From Planctomycetota bacterium (GTDB taxonomy: Bacteria > Planctomycetota > Brocadiia > SM23-32): a DNA stretch of 5,360 bases. The notes under the pieces are model-generated. The model was not told the origin of the DNA and did not search any database. It worked only from the letters and a program-made list of their open reading frames with translations. The stretch spans positions 1-5,360 of the forward strand of contig JAUVVP010000195.1 of assembly GCA_030604585.1 (NCBI GenBank). Reading direction: 5' to 3'. Position numbers and translations under genes: made by a program. Within the stretch, counting starts at the first letter, position 1, and the number at the start of each line of letters is the position of its first letter. Shown one piece after another: positions 1 to 5,256 of this stretch.

Positions 1-3
1 CAT
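1..3 (-). CDS. Possible start codon of the next minus-strand gene (partial)
   Basis: Read on the minus strand, the window ends with an ATG whose bases are 3 to 1. It is preceded by a very purine-rich stretch (minus strand GGGGAGGGG, plus positions 6-14) that contains GGAGG four bases before the ATG, a usable ribosome binding site. The position is where the gene after MoxR would begin in a typical MoxR operon, often a DUF58 protein, but no coding sequence is visible here and the product cannot be named. The call rests only on the start and binding-site pattern. Confidence 0.3.
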
Positions 4-19
4 GGCCCCTCCCCACCGG

Positions 20-65
20 CAACTAACAACTAACAAGTAACAACTGCCATCTGTCAACTAACAAC
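20..65. repeat. Heptanucleotide tandem repeat (CAACTAA)n
   Basis: Plus strand 20-46 reads as consecutive seven-base units: CAACTAA at 20-26, CAACTAA at 27-33, CAAGTAA at 34-40, then CAACTGC. After a short break, the same unit returns at 55-65 (CAACTAA followed by CAAC). The second block overlaps the last codons and stop codon of the MoxR gene. Short tandem heptamers of this kind are known from cyanobacteria and occur between genes in other GC-rich environmental bacteria. No function is evident. Confidence 0.75.
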
Positions 66-1184
66 CGTATGCTCGTCAGTGGGCTCGTCGTCGCTTGCGG
101 GGGCGGGCCTGGCCTTCTGCCTGCGGGCCTTTTGGGCGTATGCCTTCTCGTCGGGCTCCTGCACGGTGTCCAGCAGGCGGCCAATGACGTCTTCGACGCC
201 AATGCCCTCGCTGTCGGCGGTGAAGTTGGTGAAGATGCGGTGGCGCATCACCGGATGAGCCATCGAGCGCACGTCCGAACAGGAGACGTTGAAGCGGCCG
301 TCAATGAGCGCCAGCGCCTTGGCGCCGAGCACCAGGTACTGCCCGGCCCTCGGCCCGGCGCCCCATTCGACGTAGTCCCTGACGAAGGGGGGCGCCTCCT
401 CGCACTCCGGGCGCGTGGCCCGCACCAGGTTCGCAACGTATTCCAGGACGTGGTCGCTGACGGGCATCCGTCGCACGATCCTCTGCACCTGCATGATCTG
501 CCGGCCGTCCATCACAGTGGCTGCCTCGGGCAGTTCGTCGGTCGTGGTGGTCTTGAATATCTCGATCTCCTCGTCGCGCTGCGGGTAGGAGATAAAGATG
601 TTCAGCATGAACCGGTCGAGCTGGGCCTCCGGCAGCGGGTAGGTGCCCTCCTGCTCGATGGGGTTCTGGGTGGCCAGCACGAAGAAGGGCGGCGTAATGG
701 GGTGGGTCTTCACGCCGACGGTGACGCCGTACTCCTGCATGGACTCCAGCAGGGCGGCCTGCGTCTTGGGCGGGGTGCGGTTTATTTCGTCGGCCAGCAG
801 GATGTTCGTGAAGACCGGCCCGGGCACGAACCGGAACCGCCTCTGCTGCGTCTCGGGGTCAATGTCCAGCACCTCGGTGCCGGTGATGTCGCTGGGCATC
901 AGGTCCGGCGTGAACTGGATGCGCTTGAAGTCCAGGTCCAGGCATCGGGCCAGCGTGCGCACGATGAGCGTCTTGGCCAACCCCGGCACGCCGATAACCA
1001 GGGCGTGGCCGCGGCAGAAAAGGGTGATCAGTATCTGCTGAAGCACCTCCTGCTGGCCCACGATGACCTTCTCGATCTCCGCCAGGAGGATGCGGCGGGC
1101 CGACCCGAGCCGGGCGATCAGCCTGGCATCCCTTTCCCGGCCACTGGCCGCCGTCTCGGCGGAGCGCTGTTGCTCGCTGTCCAA
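54..1184 (-). CDS. MoxR family AAA+ ATPase
   Basis: Cytoplasmic AAA+ ATPase of the MoxR family (376 residues, near the usual length plus a charged C-terminal tail). These proteins use ATP to remodel or assemble partner proteins, often von Willebrand A-domain proteins of the cell envelope. Visible motifs: Walker A GVPGLAKT at residues 65-72 in the MoxR-specific form; Walker B ILLADE at 128-133 followed by INRTPPKTQAALLESMQE; sensor 1 around LATQNP (170-175); LDRF at 189-192, the likely arginine-finger region; and a sensor 2 arginine in GPRAGQ (277-282). The start is TTG: an in-frame TAA lies nine bases upstream, no ATG occurs before residue 95, and a GGGAG ribosome binding site (plus 1194-1198) sits nine bases before it. 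It follows the DUF4159 gene on the same strand with a 230 bp gap. The last codons and TGA stop lie inside a heptamer repeat. The partner protein is not visible. Confidence 0.96.
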   Translation of the reverse strand: MDSEQQRSAETAASGRERDARLIARLGSARRILLAEIEKVIVGQQEVLQQILITLFCRGHALVIGVPGLAKTLIVRTLARCLDLDFKRIQFTPDLMPSDITGTEVLDIDPETQQRRFRFVPGPVFTNILLADEINRTPPKTQAALLESMQEYGVTVGVKTHPITPPFFVLATQNPIEQEGTYPLPEAQLDRFMLNIFISYPQRDEEIEIFKTTTTDELPEAATVMDGRQIMQVQRIVRRMPVSDHVLEYVANLVRATRPECEEAPPFVRDYVEWGAGPRAGQYLVLGAKALALIDGRFNVSCSDVRSMAHPVMRHRIFTNFTADSEGIGVEDVIGRLLDTVQEPDEKAYAQKARRQKARPAPASDDEPTDEHTVVS

Positions 1185-1217
1185 TTGCAGTTACTCCCAC
1201 TGATCGTGAGCAGGAAT

Positions 1218-1403
1218 TCAACACGGAGACACGGAGACGGCAACAACCACAACGCTTGGCCGCCCGTGGCGGGACGCTGCGAACGCAACGGGCAACCACA
1301 GTTCTCACTGGCCCTGTGCATGCTCAGAACGTCGTCTTTGCGGTCTCGTCGTGGTAGTCGCTATTCGGTTCTTTCCTCTGTGATCTCCGTGTCTCCGTGT
1401 TGA
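1218..1403. mobile_element. 186 bp MITE-like element with 20 bp perfect inverted ends
   Basis: The left arm TCAACACGGAGACACGGAGA (1218-1237) is exactly repeated as its reverse complement at 1384-1403. Each arm contains the eight-mer ACACGGAG twice in tandem. The enclosed 146 bp has no convincing open reading frame. The element nearly fills the gap between the DUF4159 stop (1415) and the MoxR start (1184). Arrays based on ACACGGAG are, from general experience, a recurrent intergenic motif in many bacterial phyla, which suggests a non-autonomous mobile repeat. No target-site duplication could be recognised just outside the arms, so mobility is inferred. In the minus-strand transcript the arms would pair to form a long hairpin between the two genes. 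Confidence 0.6.
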
Positions 1404-1414
1404 GTACGATCCTG

Positions 1415-2935
1415 TCAGTGCGTCATGGCGTAGAGAACGATGTTGACGCCGAGTCTGACGGCGTCCCGGTGGGCGATGTCGCGGCCGAAGGGATGGTCGA
1501 AGCCGCGCCAGCCGCCGCCTATGCCGTAGGGGCTGTAGATGACGGCGGCCGTCCCGCCGAGCTGGATGCCCTCCAGCGGCAGGGCCAAGGGGCTCTCGCC
1601 GACCGACGCGACGTAGTCGCTGTAGCGGACGCTGTCCACCTTGTTCAGAATGGTGTAGACGGGGTGGGCGGCCGGCAGGGCCTCGAGCTTGTGGTCCGGC
1701 AGCACCCTGGCGATCTCCCGCCGGAAGGCGCGGTCGAACTCGCGCCGCCCCGCACTCGGACTGGCCAGCAGGAACCCGCCGCTGGTCAGGTAGCGCCGCA
1801 GCGCCTGCACCTGCGCCTCCGTCAGCTCGAAGTCGTAGCGGCCCGCCATGTAAAGGAAGGGGTATTCCTGAAGCTCCTCGGCCACCAGGTCAACGGCCCG
1901 GCGCTGGAACTTCACCTCGGCGCTGGTGTTGGCCGTCACGAACTTGAGCAGGTTGGCGATGGCATTGGGCTGGGTGTCCCAGTTGTCGGTCAGCCTGGCC
2001 TGGGCGAACACGAAGTCGCCGCGCGCCCGCTCCTGCTCCTCGTAGTAGAGTTTCGCCGCGCTCTGATACCGGCCCAGCCGGAAGGTGGCCAGGGCGTAGG
2101 CGATCATGTTGACGCCCAGCTTGCGCGCGTCCTTGGGGTGGACGCTGTAGGCGCCGTCGCGGATGTGGCCGTCCCAGCCGCAGCTCAGGTCGTAGCGGGA
2201 AAGGATGACGGCGGTGCGGTCGCCGTTGTCGAGCCCGAAGATGACCGGGCTCCCCGTCTCACCGCCCGCCTCAGGCACGGGCCGGGTGTAGGATACTTCG
2301 TCTATGCGGTAGTAGCAGTGGAACAGGGGGTGGTCATCCGGCAGGCGGCGCCACTGCCGGCCGGGCAGCACGCGGTTCATCTCGCGGCTGAACGCCGCGA
2401 AGAAATCGGTGTCGCCGAAACAGGTGTCCCCCCAGACGGTGCCGCCGGTGCGGACGAACTCACGCAGGCGCGCGACCTCCTGCTCGGAGAACGAGAACTC
2501 GTCGCTGCCCGTGAAGTAGTAGATGGGGAACTGCGCCGGGTCGGCGTCAAAGGCCGCCAGAGGGCCGCGCTTCTGCGTGTAGCGCAGCCCGAGCGTTTGA
2601 TTGGCGACGTTGACCAGCATCGCCACGTCGCCGGGGTCCTTGTTCCAGTCGTGGTAGCGGACGGTCTGGCCGTCGCGTTCGATTTCCTTGACCTGGCCGT
2701 ACTGGATCTTCGCGATCAGAGGCGGCGGTGCGGGAGGGCGTTTCTTCTCCGTCCTGCGCAGCGGCGTCGCCGGCAGGGGCAGGGGAGGGAATGCCTCGCC
2801 CGCCTTGCGCCGGTGCGGCGTGGCCGGAGGCGCGGAACCGCACGGCCCCTTCGGCACGTTGAACCCCTCGTCGGCGAGCGCCCGCGTAGCCGCCATGGCA
2901 GCCAACAGCAGCGCAATAACTGTTATCTTTCTCAT
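1415..2935 (-). CDS. Secreted protein with two tandem DUF4159 domains
   Basis: The protein has 506 residues. A classic signal peptide opens it: basic MRK, a hydrophobic core, and a cleavage site after ALA at residue 21, so it is probably exported. Residues about 30-73 are proline-rich and likely a linker. Two related DUF4159 units follow, roughly 75-286 and 307-505. They match motif by motif: FPIYYFTGSDEFSFSEQEV (136-154) against YPFLYMAGRYDFELTEAQV (358-376), then RVLP, HPLF/HPVY, and RYDLSCGW (247-254) against SPYGIGGGW (468-476), ending KLGVNMIAYAL/RLGVNIVLYAM. DUF4159 belongs to the glutamine-amidotransferase-like fold; its activity is unestablished, and the family often occurs beside MoxR, DUF58 and VWA genes, as here. 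The start is supported by AGGAGG (plus 2942-2947) six bases before the ATG. The reading frame stays open far upstream, but only this start combines a strong binding site with a signal peptide. Cysteines 172 and 252 of unit 1 have no counterpart in unit 2. Confidence 0.9.
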   Translation of the reverse strand: MRKITVIALLLAAMAATRALADEGFNVPKGPCGSAPPATPHRRKAGEAFPPLPLPATPLRRTEKKRPPAPPPLIAKIQYGQVKEIERDGQTVRYHDWNKDPGDVAMLVNVANQTLGLRYTQKRGPLAAFDADPAQFPIYYFTGSDEFSFSEQEVARLREFVRTGGTVWGDTCFGDTDFFAAFSREMNRVLPGRQWRRLPDDHPLFHCYYRIDEVSYTRPVPEAGGETGSPVIFGLDNGDRTAVILSRYDLSCGWDGHIRDGAYSVHPKDARKLGVNMIAYALATFRLGRYQSAAKLYYEEQERARGDFVFAQARLTDNWDTQPNAIANLLKFVTANTSAEVKFQRRAVDLVAEELQEYPFLYMAGRYDFELTEAQVQALRRYLTSGGFLLASPSAGRREFDRAFRREIARVLPDHKLEALPAAHPVYTILNKVDSVRYSDYVASVGESPLALPLEGIQLGGTAAVIYSPYGIGGGWRGFDHPFGRDIAHRDAVRLGVNIVLYAMTH

Positions 2936-2941
2936 CGTGCG

Positions 2942-2947
2942 CCTCCT
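2942..2947 (-). promoter_or_regulatory. Strong ribosome binding site of the DUF4159 gene
   Basis: The minus strand carries the full consensus AGGAGG, followed by six bases (CGCACG) and then the ATG at 2935. This decides the start inside a reading frame that is open for a further 800 bases upstream. Confidence 0.85.
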
Positions 2948-3008
2948 GCAAACGCAACCGCGGCGAAGGACCGGCCAGTGCGCTGCTACGGAGAATGCCC
3001 TGTCTTCT

Positions 3009-3022
3009 GCCGGCGCGCCGGC
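3009..3022. repeat. 14 bp perfect GC palindrome
   Basis: GCCGGCGCGCCGGC is its own reverse complement. It lies in the presumed 5' leader of the DUF4159 transcript. It could be an operator, a REP-like dispersed palindrome or simply a GC-rich coincidence; sequence alone does not decide. Confidence 0.55.
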
Positions 3023-3051
3023 GAGACGCCGAAGCCACCCAACCAGGGATA

Positions 3052-3067
3052 GGCGGGGCGTCCCGCC
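3052..3067. repeat. GC hairpin in the DUF4159 leader
   Basis: GGCGGG (3052-3057), a four-base loop GCGT, and CCCGCC (3062-3067) form a six-pair, all-GC stem-loop. On the minus strand the loop reads ACGC. No T-run follows on either strand, so it is not an intrinsic terminator. It may shape the mRNA leader or be part of a dispersed GGCGGGACGCC-type repeat. Confidence 0.5.
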
Positions 3068-3106
3068 CGAGTCACCCCCGGCAGGCACCCGACTCCTTCG
3101 CCTACT

Positions 3107-3135
3107 ATCATATAGGCTCTCGGCCCGCCAGACAA
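3107..3135 (-). promoter_or_regulatory. Sigma-70-like promoter for the DUF4159/MoxR operon
   Basis: On the minus strand TTGTCT (plus 3130-3135) and TATGAT (plus 3107-3112) are separated by exactly 17 bases, matching four of six and five of six consensus positions. Transcription would start near 3100, giving a leader of about 165 bases before the DUF4159 ATG. This short AT-richer stretch stands out in GC-rich surroundings. It is predicted from pattern only. Confidence 0.55.
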
Positions 3136-3148
3136 GACGGCACACGGC

Positions 3149-3176
3149 AATGATGAATGATGAGTAATCAATGACG
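3149..3176. repeat. Heptanucleotide repeat (AATGATG)n, four units
   Basis: Four seven-base units run in phase: AATGATG at 3149-3155, AATGATG at 3156-3162, AGTAATC at 3163-3169, and AATGACG at 3170-3176. The unit length and the layout (two perfect copies, a diverged copy carrying AGTAA, then a near copy) parallel the repeat at 20-46. It lies between the two divergent promoter candidates. Confidence 0.6.
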
Positions 3177-3204
3177 AGCCGTATGAGACTTGCGTTGCCG
3201 CGGC

Positions 3205-3234
3205 TTGACCGGGGCGCTGGATGAGCAGTAGGCT
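3205..3234 (+). promoter_or_regulatory. Weak promoter candidate for the hydrolase gene
   Basis: TTGACC (3205-3210) and TAGGCT (3229-3234) are 18 bases apart. The -35 matches five of six consensus positions; the -10 keeps only the key TA and final T. Transcription would start near 3241, downstream of the ATG at 3221, which fits a translation start at 3287. It is a low-strength prediction. Confidence 0.35.
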
Positions 3235-3286
3235 GCGGGGAAGGCGGGCCACGCGACACCCTCATACTCCTCGGGGAGAAGCAGTG

Positions 3287-4192
3287 ATGCGGCGGTTCCG
3301 GGGCATCTATCACGGGCTCGTTCGCCTTGTCCTGTTGCTGGCGGTGGGCGTCTTCTGGGTTGATTCGGCCGGCCGCAGTGCGGTGAGGGAAAGCGCCGCC
3401 CTGCCTCGCGACCCGCAGACGGGCATAGTGCGCGGCGCCGAGCCGCTTCGCATAGAGCGGGGCCGGGCCGGTGCGTGTCTGCTGCTCCACGGCTGGATCA
3501 GCACGCCGGCGGACTTCGCCAACCTGCCGCAGGCGCTCGACGCGGCCGGCTGGGACGTCTATGCGCCCTTGCACCCAGGCCACGGCACCACGCCGGCCGA
3601 CCTGGAAGGGCTCACCGCCGAGGAGCTGTTGCATGCTGCGCGCGCACACCACGCGGGACTGCGGGCACGCTACGAGAAGGTCGTCCTCATCGGTTTCAGC
3701 ATGGGCGGCACCATGGCCACGATCCTGGCGGCCGAGCAACCGCCGGACAAGCTGGTGCTCGTGGCGCCGTTCTACGGGGTGACCTACAGGTGGTACTTCG
3801 TGCTGCCGCCGCGCTGGTGGGGGGCGCTCCTGTCGCCGTTCGTCCGCTACGTCAAGCGCAGCGAGAGGCTGACGCGGGTCAACCGGCCGGGCGCCCGCGG
3901 CGAGATACTGGCCTACGGGGCTTTCCCGGTCAGTGCGGTGCGTGCGCTGTTTGCGCTGCGGCGGCGTGCCGTCCGGGAGACCGATCTAAGCGGCCTCCGG
4001 ATGCCGGTGCTGCTCGTCTATTCCAGCGGTGACGAGGCCGGTTCGCCGTCGGCCACGGAGGAGTTCTTTGACAGGTTGCCCGCCCGGGTCAAGCGGAAGG
4101 CGGCATTCGTGCGCTCCAACCACCACATCCTGCACGACTACGACGCCGATGAGGCGGCACGCGCGATCACAAGCTTCCTGGGCGCCCCTTGA
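3287..4192 (+). CDS. Alpha/beta hydrolase, carboxylesterase/monoacylglycerol lipase-like
   Basis: The protein has 301 residues. It is a serine hydrolase expected to cleave ester bonds of carboxylic esters or monoacylglycerols; the substrate is unknown. The order of motifs matches the Est30/monoglyceride-lipase group: oxyanion-hole segment LLLHGWISTPADF (65-77), PLHPGHG (94-100), nucleophile elbow GFSMGG with Ser138, acid Asp249 in VYSSGDEAGSP, and His280 in SNHHILHDYD. The N-terminus, with basic residues then a hydrophobic stretch at about 11-25, is a signal anchor or signal peptide. No lipobox cysteine is present, so the enzyme is probably membrane-tethered or exported. Translation is placed at the ATG at 3287 because GGGGAG lies eight bases upstream (3273-3278) and a basic-hydrophobic N-terminus follows. 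An ATG at 3221 is in frame but has no binding site and adds 22 arginine-rich residues. The gene is divergent from DUF4159 and has its own gap downstream, so it is probably transcribed alone. Confidence 0.9.
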   Translation: MRRFRGIYHGLVRLVLLLAVGVFWVDSAGRSAVRESAALPRDPQTGIVRGAEPLRIERGRAGACLLLHGWISTPADFANLPQALDAAGWDVYAPLHPGHGTTPADLEGLTAEELLHAARAHHAGLRARYEKVVLIGFSMGGTMATILAAEQPPDKLVLVAPFYGVTYRWYFVLPPRWWGALLSPFVRYVKRSERLTRVNRPGARGEILAYGAFPVSAVRALFALRRRAVRETDLSGLRMPVLLVYSSGDEAGSPSATEEFFDRLPARVKRKAAFVRSNHHILHDYDADEAARAITSFLGAP

Positions 4193-4275
4193 GCAACGGA
4201 GCCGCGCCGACGGGCGCTGCCGGGCAGTTCGACCGCGCGCACGCCCGGGGCATTGCGCAGTTGATCCCTTGCCCG

Positions 4276-4304
4276 TTGACAGGGAAAGGCGGCTTGCCTA
4301 TAAT
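4276..4304 (+). promoter_or_regulatory. Full-consensus sigma-70 promoter upstream of superoxide reductase
   Basis: TTGACA (4276-4281) and TATAAT (4299-4304) are separated by 17 bases (4282-4298): both boxes match the housekeeping consensus perfectly at the ideal spacing. Transcription would start near 4311, giving a leader of about 140 bases before the superoxide reductase ATG at 4450. A perfect match is rare, all the more in GC-rich DNA, and suggests strong basal expression unless a repressor acts here. No clear operator palindrome overlaps it. Confidence 0.85.
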
Positions 4305-4449
4305 CGGATGTCACGCGCCCTGGGGGACGCATGGGGCGGTTGCATACTGCACGCGTCGGCGGGCAGCATCTGGGGCGGCTCGGCGGGTGCCAAGCCAATA
4401 GGGGCGCAGAAGTCCATTCCTCGGTCTTCCCAAAGGGGGGGTACAACGC
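4305..4449 (+). other. Long 5' leader of the superoxide reductase mRNA
   Basis: About 140 bases are transcribed before the start codon. The stretch contains two interleaved eight-base direct repeats: TGGGGCGG at 4332-4339 and 4371-4378, and TCGGCGGG at 4356-4363 and 4380-4387. It ends with CCC-AAA-GGG (4429-4437), which can fold onto the G-rich ribosome binding site (4435-4441). No known riboswitch class was recognised. The leader could host RNA-level control, but nothing in the sequence proves it. Confidence 0.35.
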
Positions 4450-4845
4450 ATGTGTGGGGAGGAGAAGACGGTCAAGTGTGCCGATGATCTGTTCTGCGGG
4501 GTCAACAAGGCGGCGGATCTCGACAGCATGACCGACCTGGAAAAGAAGCACGTGCCGGTCATCACCGCACCGGACACGGTGAAGAAGGGCGAGTGCTTCG
4601 AGGTAGTCGTCGAGGTGGGCAAGCTGCTTGCCCATCCCAACGAGCGCGGCCACTACATCCACTTCCTGGAGCTCTACGCCGACGAGACTTTCCTGGCCCG
4701 GGTGGACTTCACGCCCGTGACTACCTGCCCGGTGGCCAAATTCTGCGTCAGCCTTGACCACATCCACGAGCAGTTGCGCGCCTTCGAGTTCTGCAACCTG
4801 CACGGGGTCTGGGAAGGCGACAAAGCCCTGGCAGTGACCGACTGA
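4450..4845 (+). CDS. Superoxide reductase (neelaredoxin/desulfoferrodoxin family)
   Basis: The protein has 131 residues. It reduces superoxide to hydrogen peroxide at a non-haem iron without making oxygen, a cytoplasmic defence of anaerobes and microaerophiles. All five iron ligands of the family can be placed: His34 in EKKHVPVI, His62 and His68 in HPNERGHYI, and Cys115 and His118 in CNLHGVWEG. Lys33 takes the place of the catalytic lysine; the glutamate normally two residues before the ligand histidine is here three before it (Glu31), with Lys32 in its place. The rubredoxin-like N-terminal iron domain of class I enzymes is absent. Instead a 30-residue extension carries Cys2, Cys10 and Cys16, and Cys49, Cys93 and Cys99 bring the total to seven. 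The ATG is preceded by seven Gs (4435-4441) at about eight bases. It has a consensus promoter of its own, and a ferredoxin gene follows 116 bp downstream. The function is secure, but the electron donor is not known. Confidence 0.93.
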   Translation: MCGEEKTVKCADDLFCGVNKAADLDSMTDLEKKHVPVITAPDTVKKGECFEVVVEVGKLLAHPNERGHYIHFLELYADETFLARVDFTPVTTCPVAKFCVSLDHIHEQLRAFEFCNLHGVWEGDKALAVTD

Positions 4846-4882
4846 AGCGGCCGGCCGCTGCGGCGCCGGGTCAGCCGCCTTT
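4846..4882 (+). terminator. Possible terminator or processing hairpins after superoxide reductase
   Basis: Immediately after the TGA stop is the 14 bp perfect palindrome AGCGGCCGGCCGCT (4846-4859), able to form a five-pair stem with a CCGG loop. A second stem, GCGGC (4860-4864) with GCCGC (4874-4878), is followed by a short CTTT. The T-run is too short for a confident intrinsic terminator. The structure may instead weaken read-through into the ferredoxin gene or protect the 3' end of the superoxide reductase message. Confidence 0.35.
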
Positions 4883-4961
4883 AGGTCGCGCACACGACAT
4901 CAAGGGGAACCCGCTCCGACATCGCAAGCTGTAACTCTCCACGCTCTCTGATGAGGACGCA

Positions 4962-5150
4962 ATGAAGGCACGGGTAACTGAGGATTGCATCGCCTGTGGG
5001 CTCTGCGCGGACGCCTGTCCGGAAGTCTTCGAGATGGGCGACGAACTCGCCGAAGTCATCGTGGACGAGGTCCCACAGGAGAACGCGGAGGCGTGCCGGC
5101 AGGCCGCCGACGAGTGCCCTGTGGAGGCGATCATCATCGAGGAAGGCTAA
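4962..5150 (+). CDS. Small [4Fe-4S] ferredoxin
   Basis: The protein has 62 residues and is acidic: a soluble low-potential one-electron carrier. CIACGLCADACP (9-20) supplies Cys9, Cys12 and Cys15, and Cys52 in CPVEA supplies the fourth cluster ligand. Cys19 and Cys45 correspond to the pair that forms a disulfide in the single-cluster ferredoxins of Desulfovibrio gigas and Thermotoga maritima. The length and layout, including the EVFEMGDE segment after the first motif, closely follow the Thermotoga protein. The second half lacks the full CxxCxxC motif, so only one cluster is expected. GAGG (4953-4956) sits five bases before the ATG. It lies 116 bp after superoxide reductase, and its TAA stop overlaps an ATG (TAATG), so a following reading frame may be translationally coupled. 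It might donate electrons to superoxide reductase or serve the unidentified gene downstream; neither is shown. Confidence 0.95.
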   Translation: MKARVTEDCIACGLCADACPEVFEMGDELAEVIVDEVPQENAEACRQAADECPVEAIIIEEG

Positions 5151-5242
5151 TGTCCGACCGGAGATCGCGTAGGGGCCTGTTCGGGGCCGAGTCGGCCGGC
5201 GCGGCGGTTGGGGAGTCCCGGCGCTTTTCTTCCACGACTTGA
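5150..5242 (+). CDS. Possible 30-residue micro-ORF coupled to ferredoxin
   Basis: The ATG overlaps the ferredoxin stop (TAATG, 5148-5152), with GAGGAAGG just upstream as a possible binding site. The frame reads 30 codons, begins MSDRRSRRGLFGAES, and ends at TGA 5240-5242, which itself overlaps an ATG (TGATG) in frame with the next gene. The product would be basic, rich in arginine, serine and glycine, without a recognised domain. It could be a real small protein, a translational relay between the neighbours, or chance. The overlap geometry on both sides is the main argument for it. Confidence 0.3.
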   Translation: MSDRRSRRGLFGAESAGAAVGESRRFSSTT

Positions 5243-5256
5243 TGGGAGGGTCTGCC

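Larger units (their letters stand above)
2936..3286. other. Divergent intergenic region between DUF4159 and hydrolase genes
   Basis: This 351 bp region separates two divergently transcribed genes. It holds the ribosome binding site of the DUF4159 gene, a 14 bp perfect palindrome (3009-3022), a six-base-pair GC hairpin (3052-3067), a minus-strand sigma-70-like promoter (3107-3135), a heptamer repeat (3149-3176) and a weaker plus-strand promoter candidate (3205-3234). The frames that stay open through it on both strands are expected in DUF4159-type GC-rich sequence and show no recognisable protein. Confidence 0.7.

Noticed and set aside
69..1403. Long plus-strand open frame opposite MoxR
   Set aside because: It is antisense to a clear AAA+ ATPase, encodes no recognisable motif, and runs across the inverted-repeat element. 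It is a shadow of GC-rich codon use.
1397..3052. Long plus-strand open frame opposite DUF4159
   Set aside because: It shows valine/alanine/glycine-rich low-complexity translation typical of antisense frames, with no domain, while the minus strand has a signal peptide and two domain copies.
3221..3286. Earlier ATG for the hydrolase
   Set aside because: It has no ribosome binding site, lies within the promoter candidate, and adds an arginine-rich stretch before a normal membrane-anchor N-terminus.
2936..3739. Upstream extension of the DUF4159 frame to 3739
   Set aside because: The extension overlaps the hydrolase gene on the other strand, crosses the predicted promoter and repeats, and would bury the signal peptide. 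The start at 2935 has AGGAGG at ideal spacing.
4193..4260. Terminator after the hydrolase, based on CTGCC-G-GGCAG
   Set aside because: The palindrome has a one-base centre and no T-run; it cannot act as an intrinsic terminator.
4138..4893. Minus-strand frame opposite superoxide reductase
   Set aside because: It overlaps a gene with all five iron ligands intact and shows no motif of its own.
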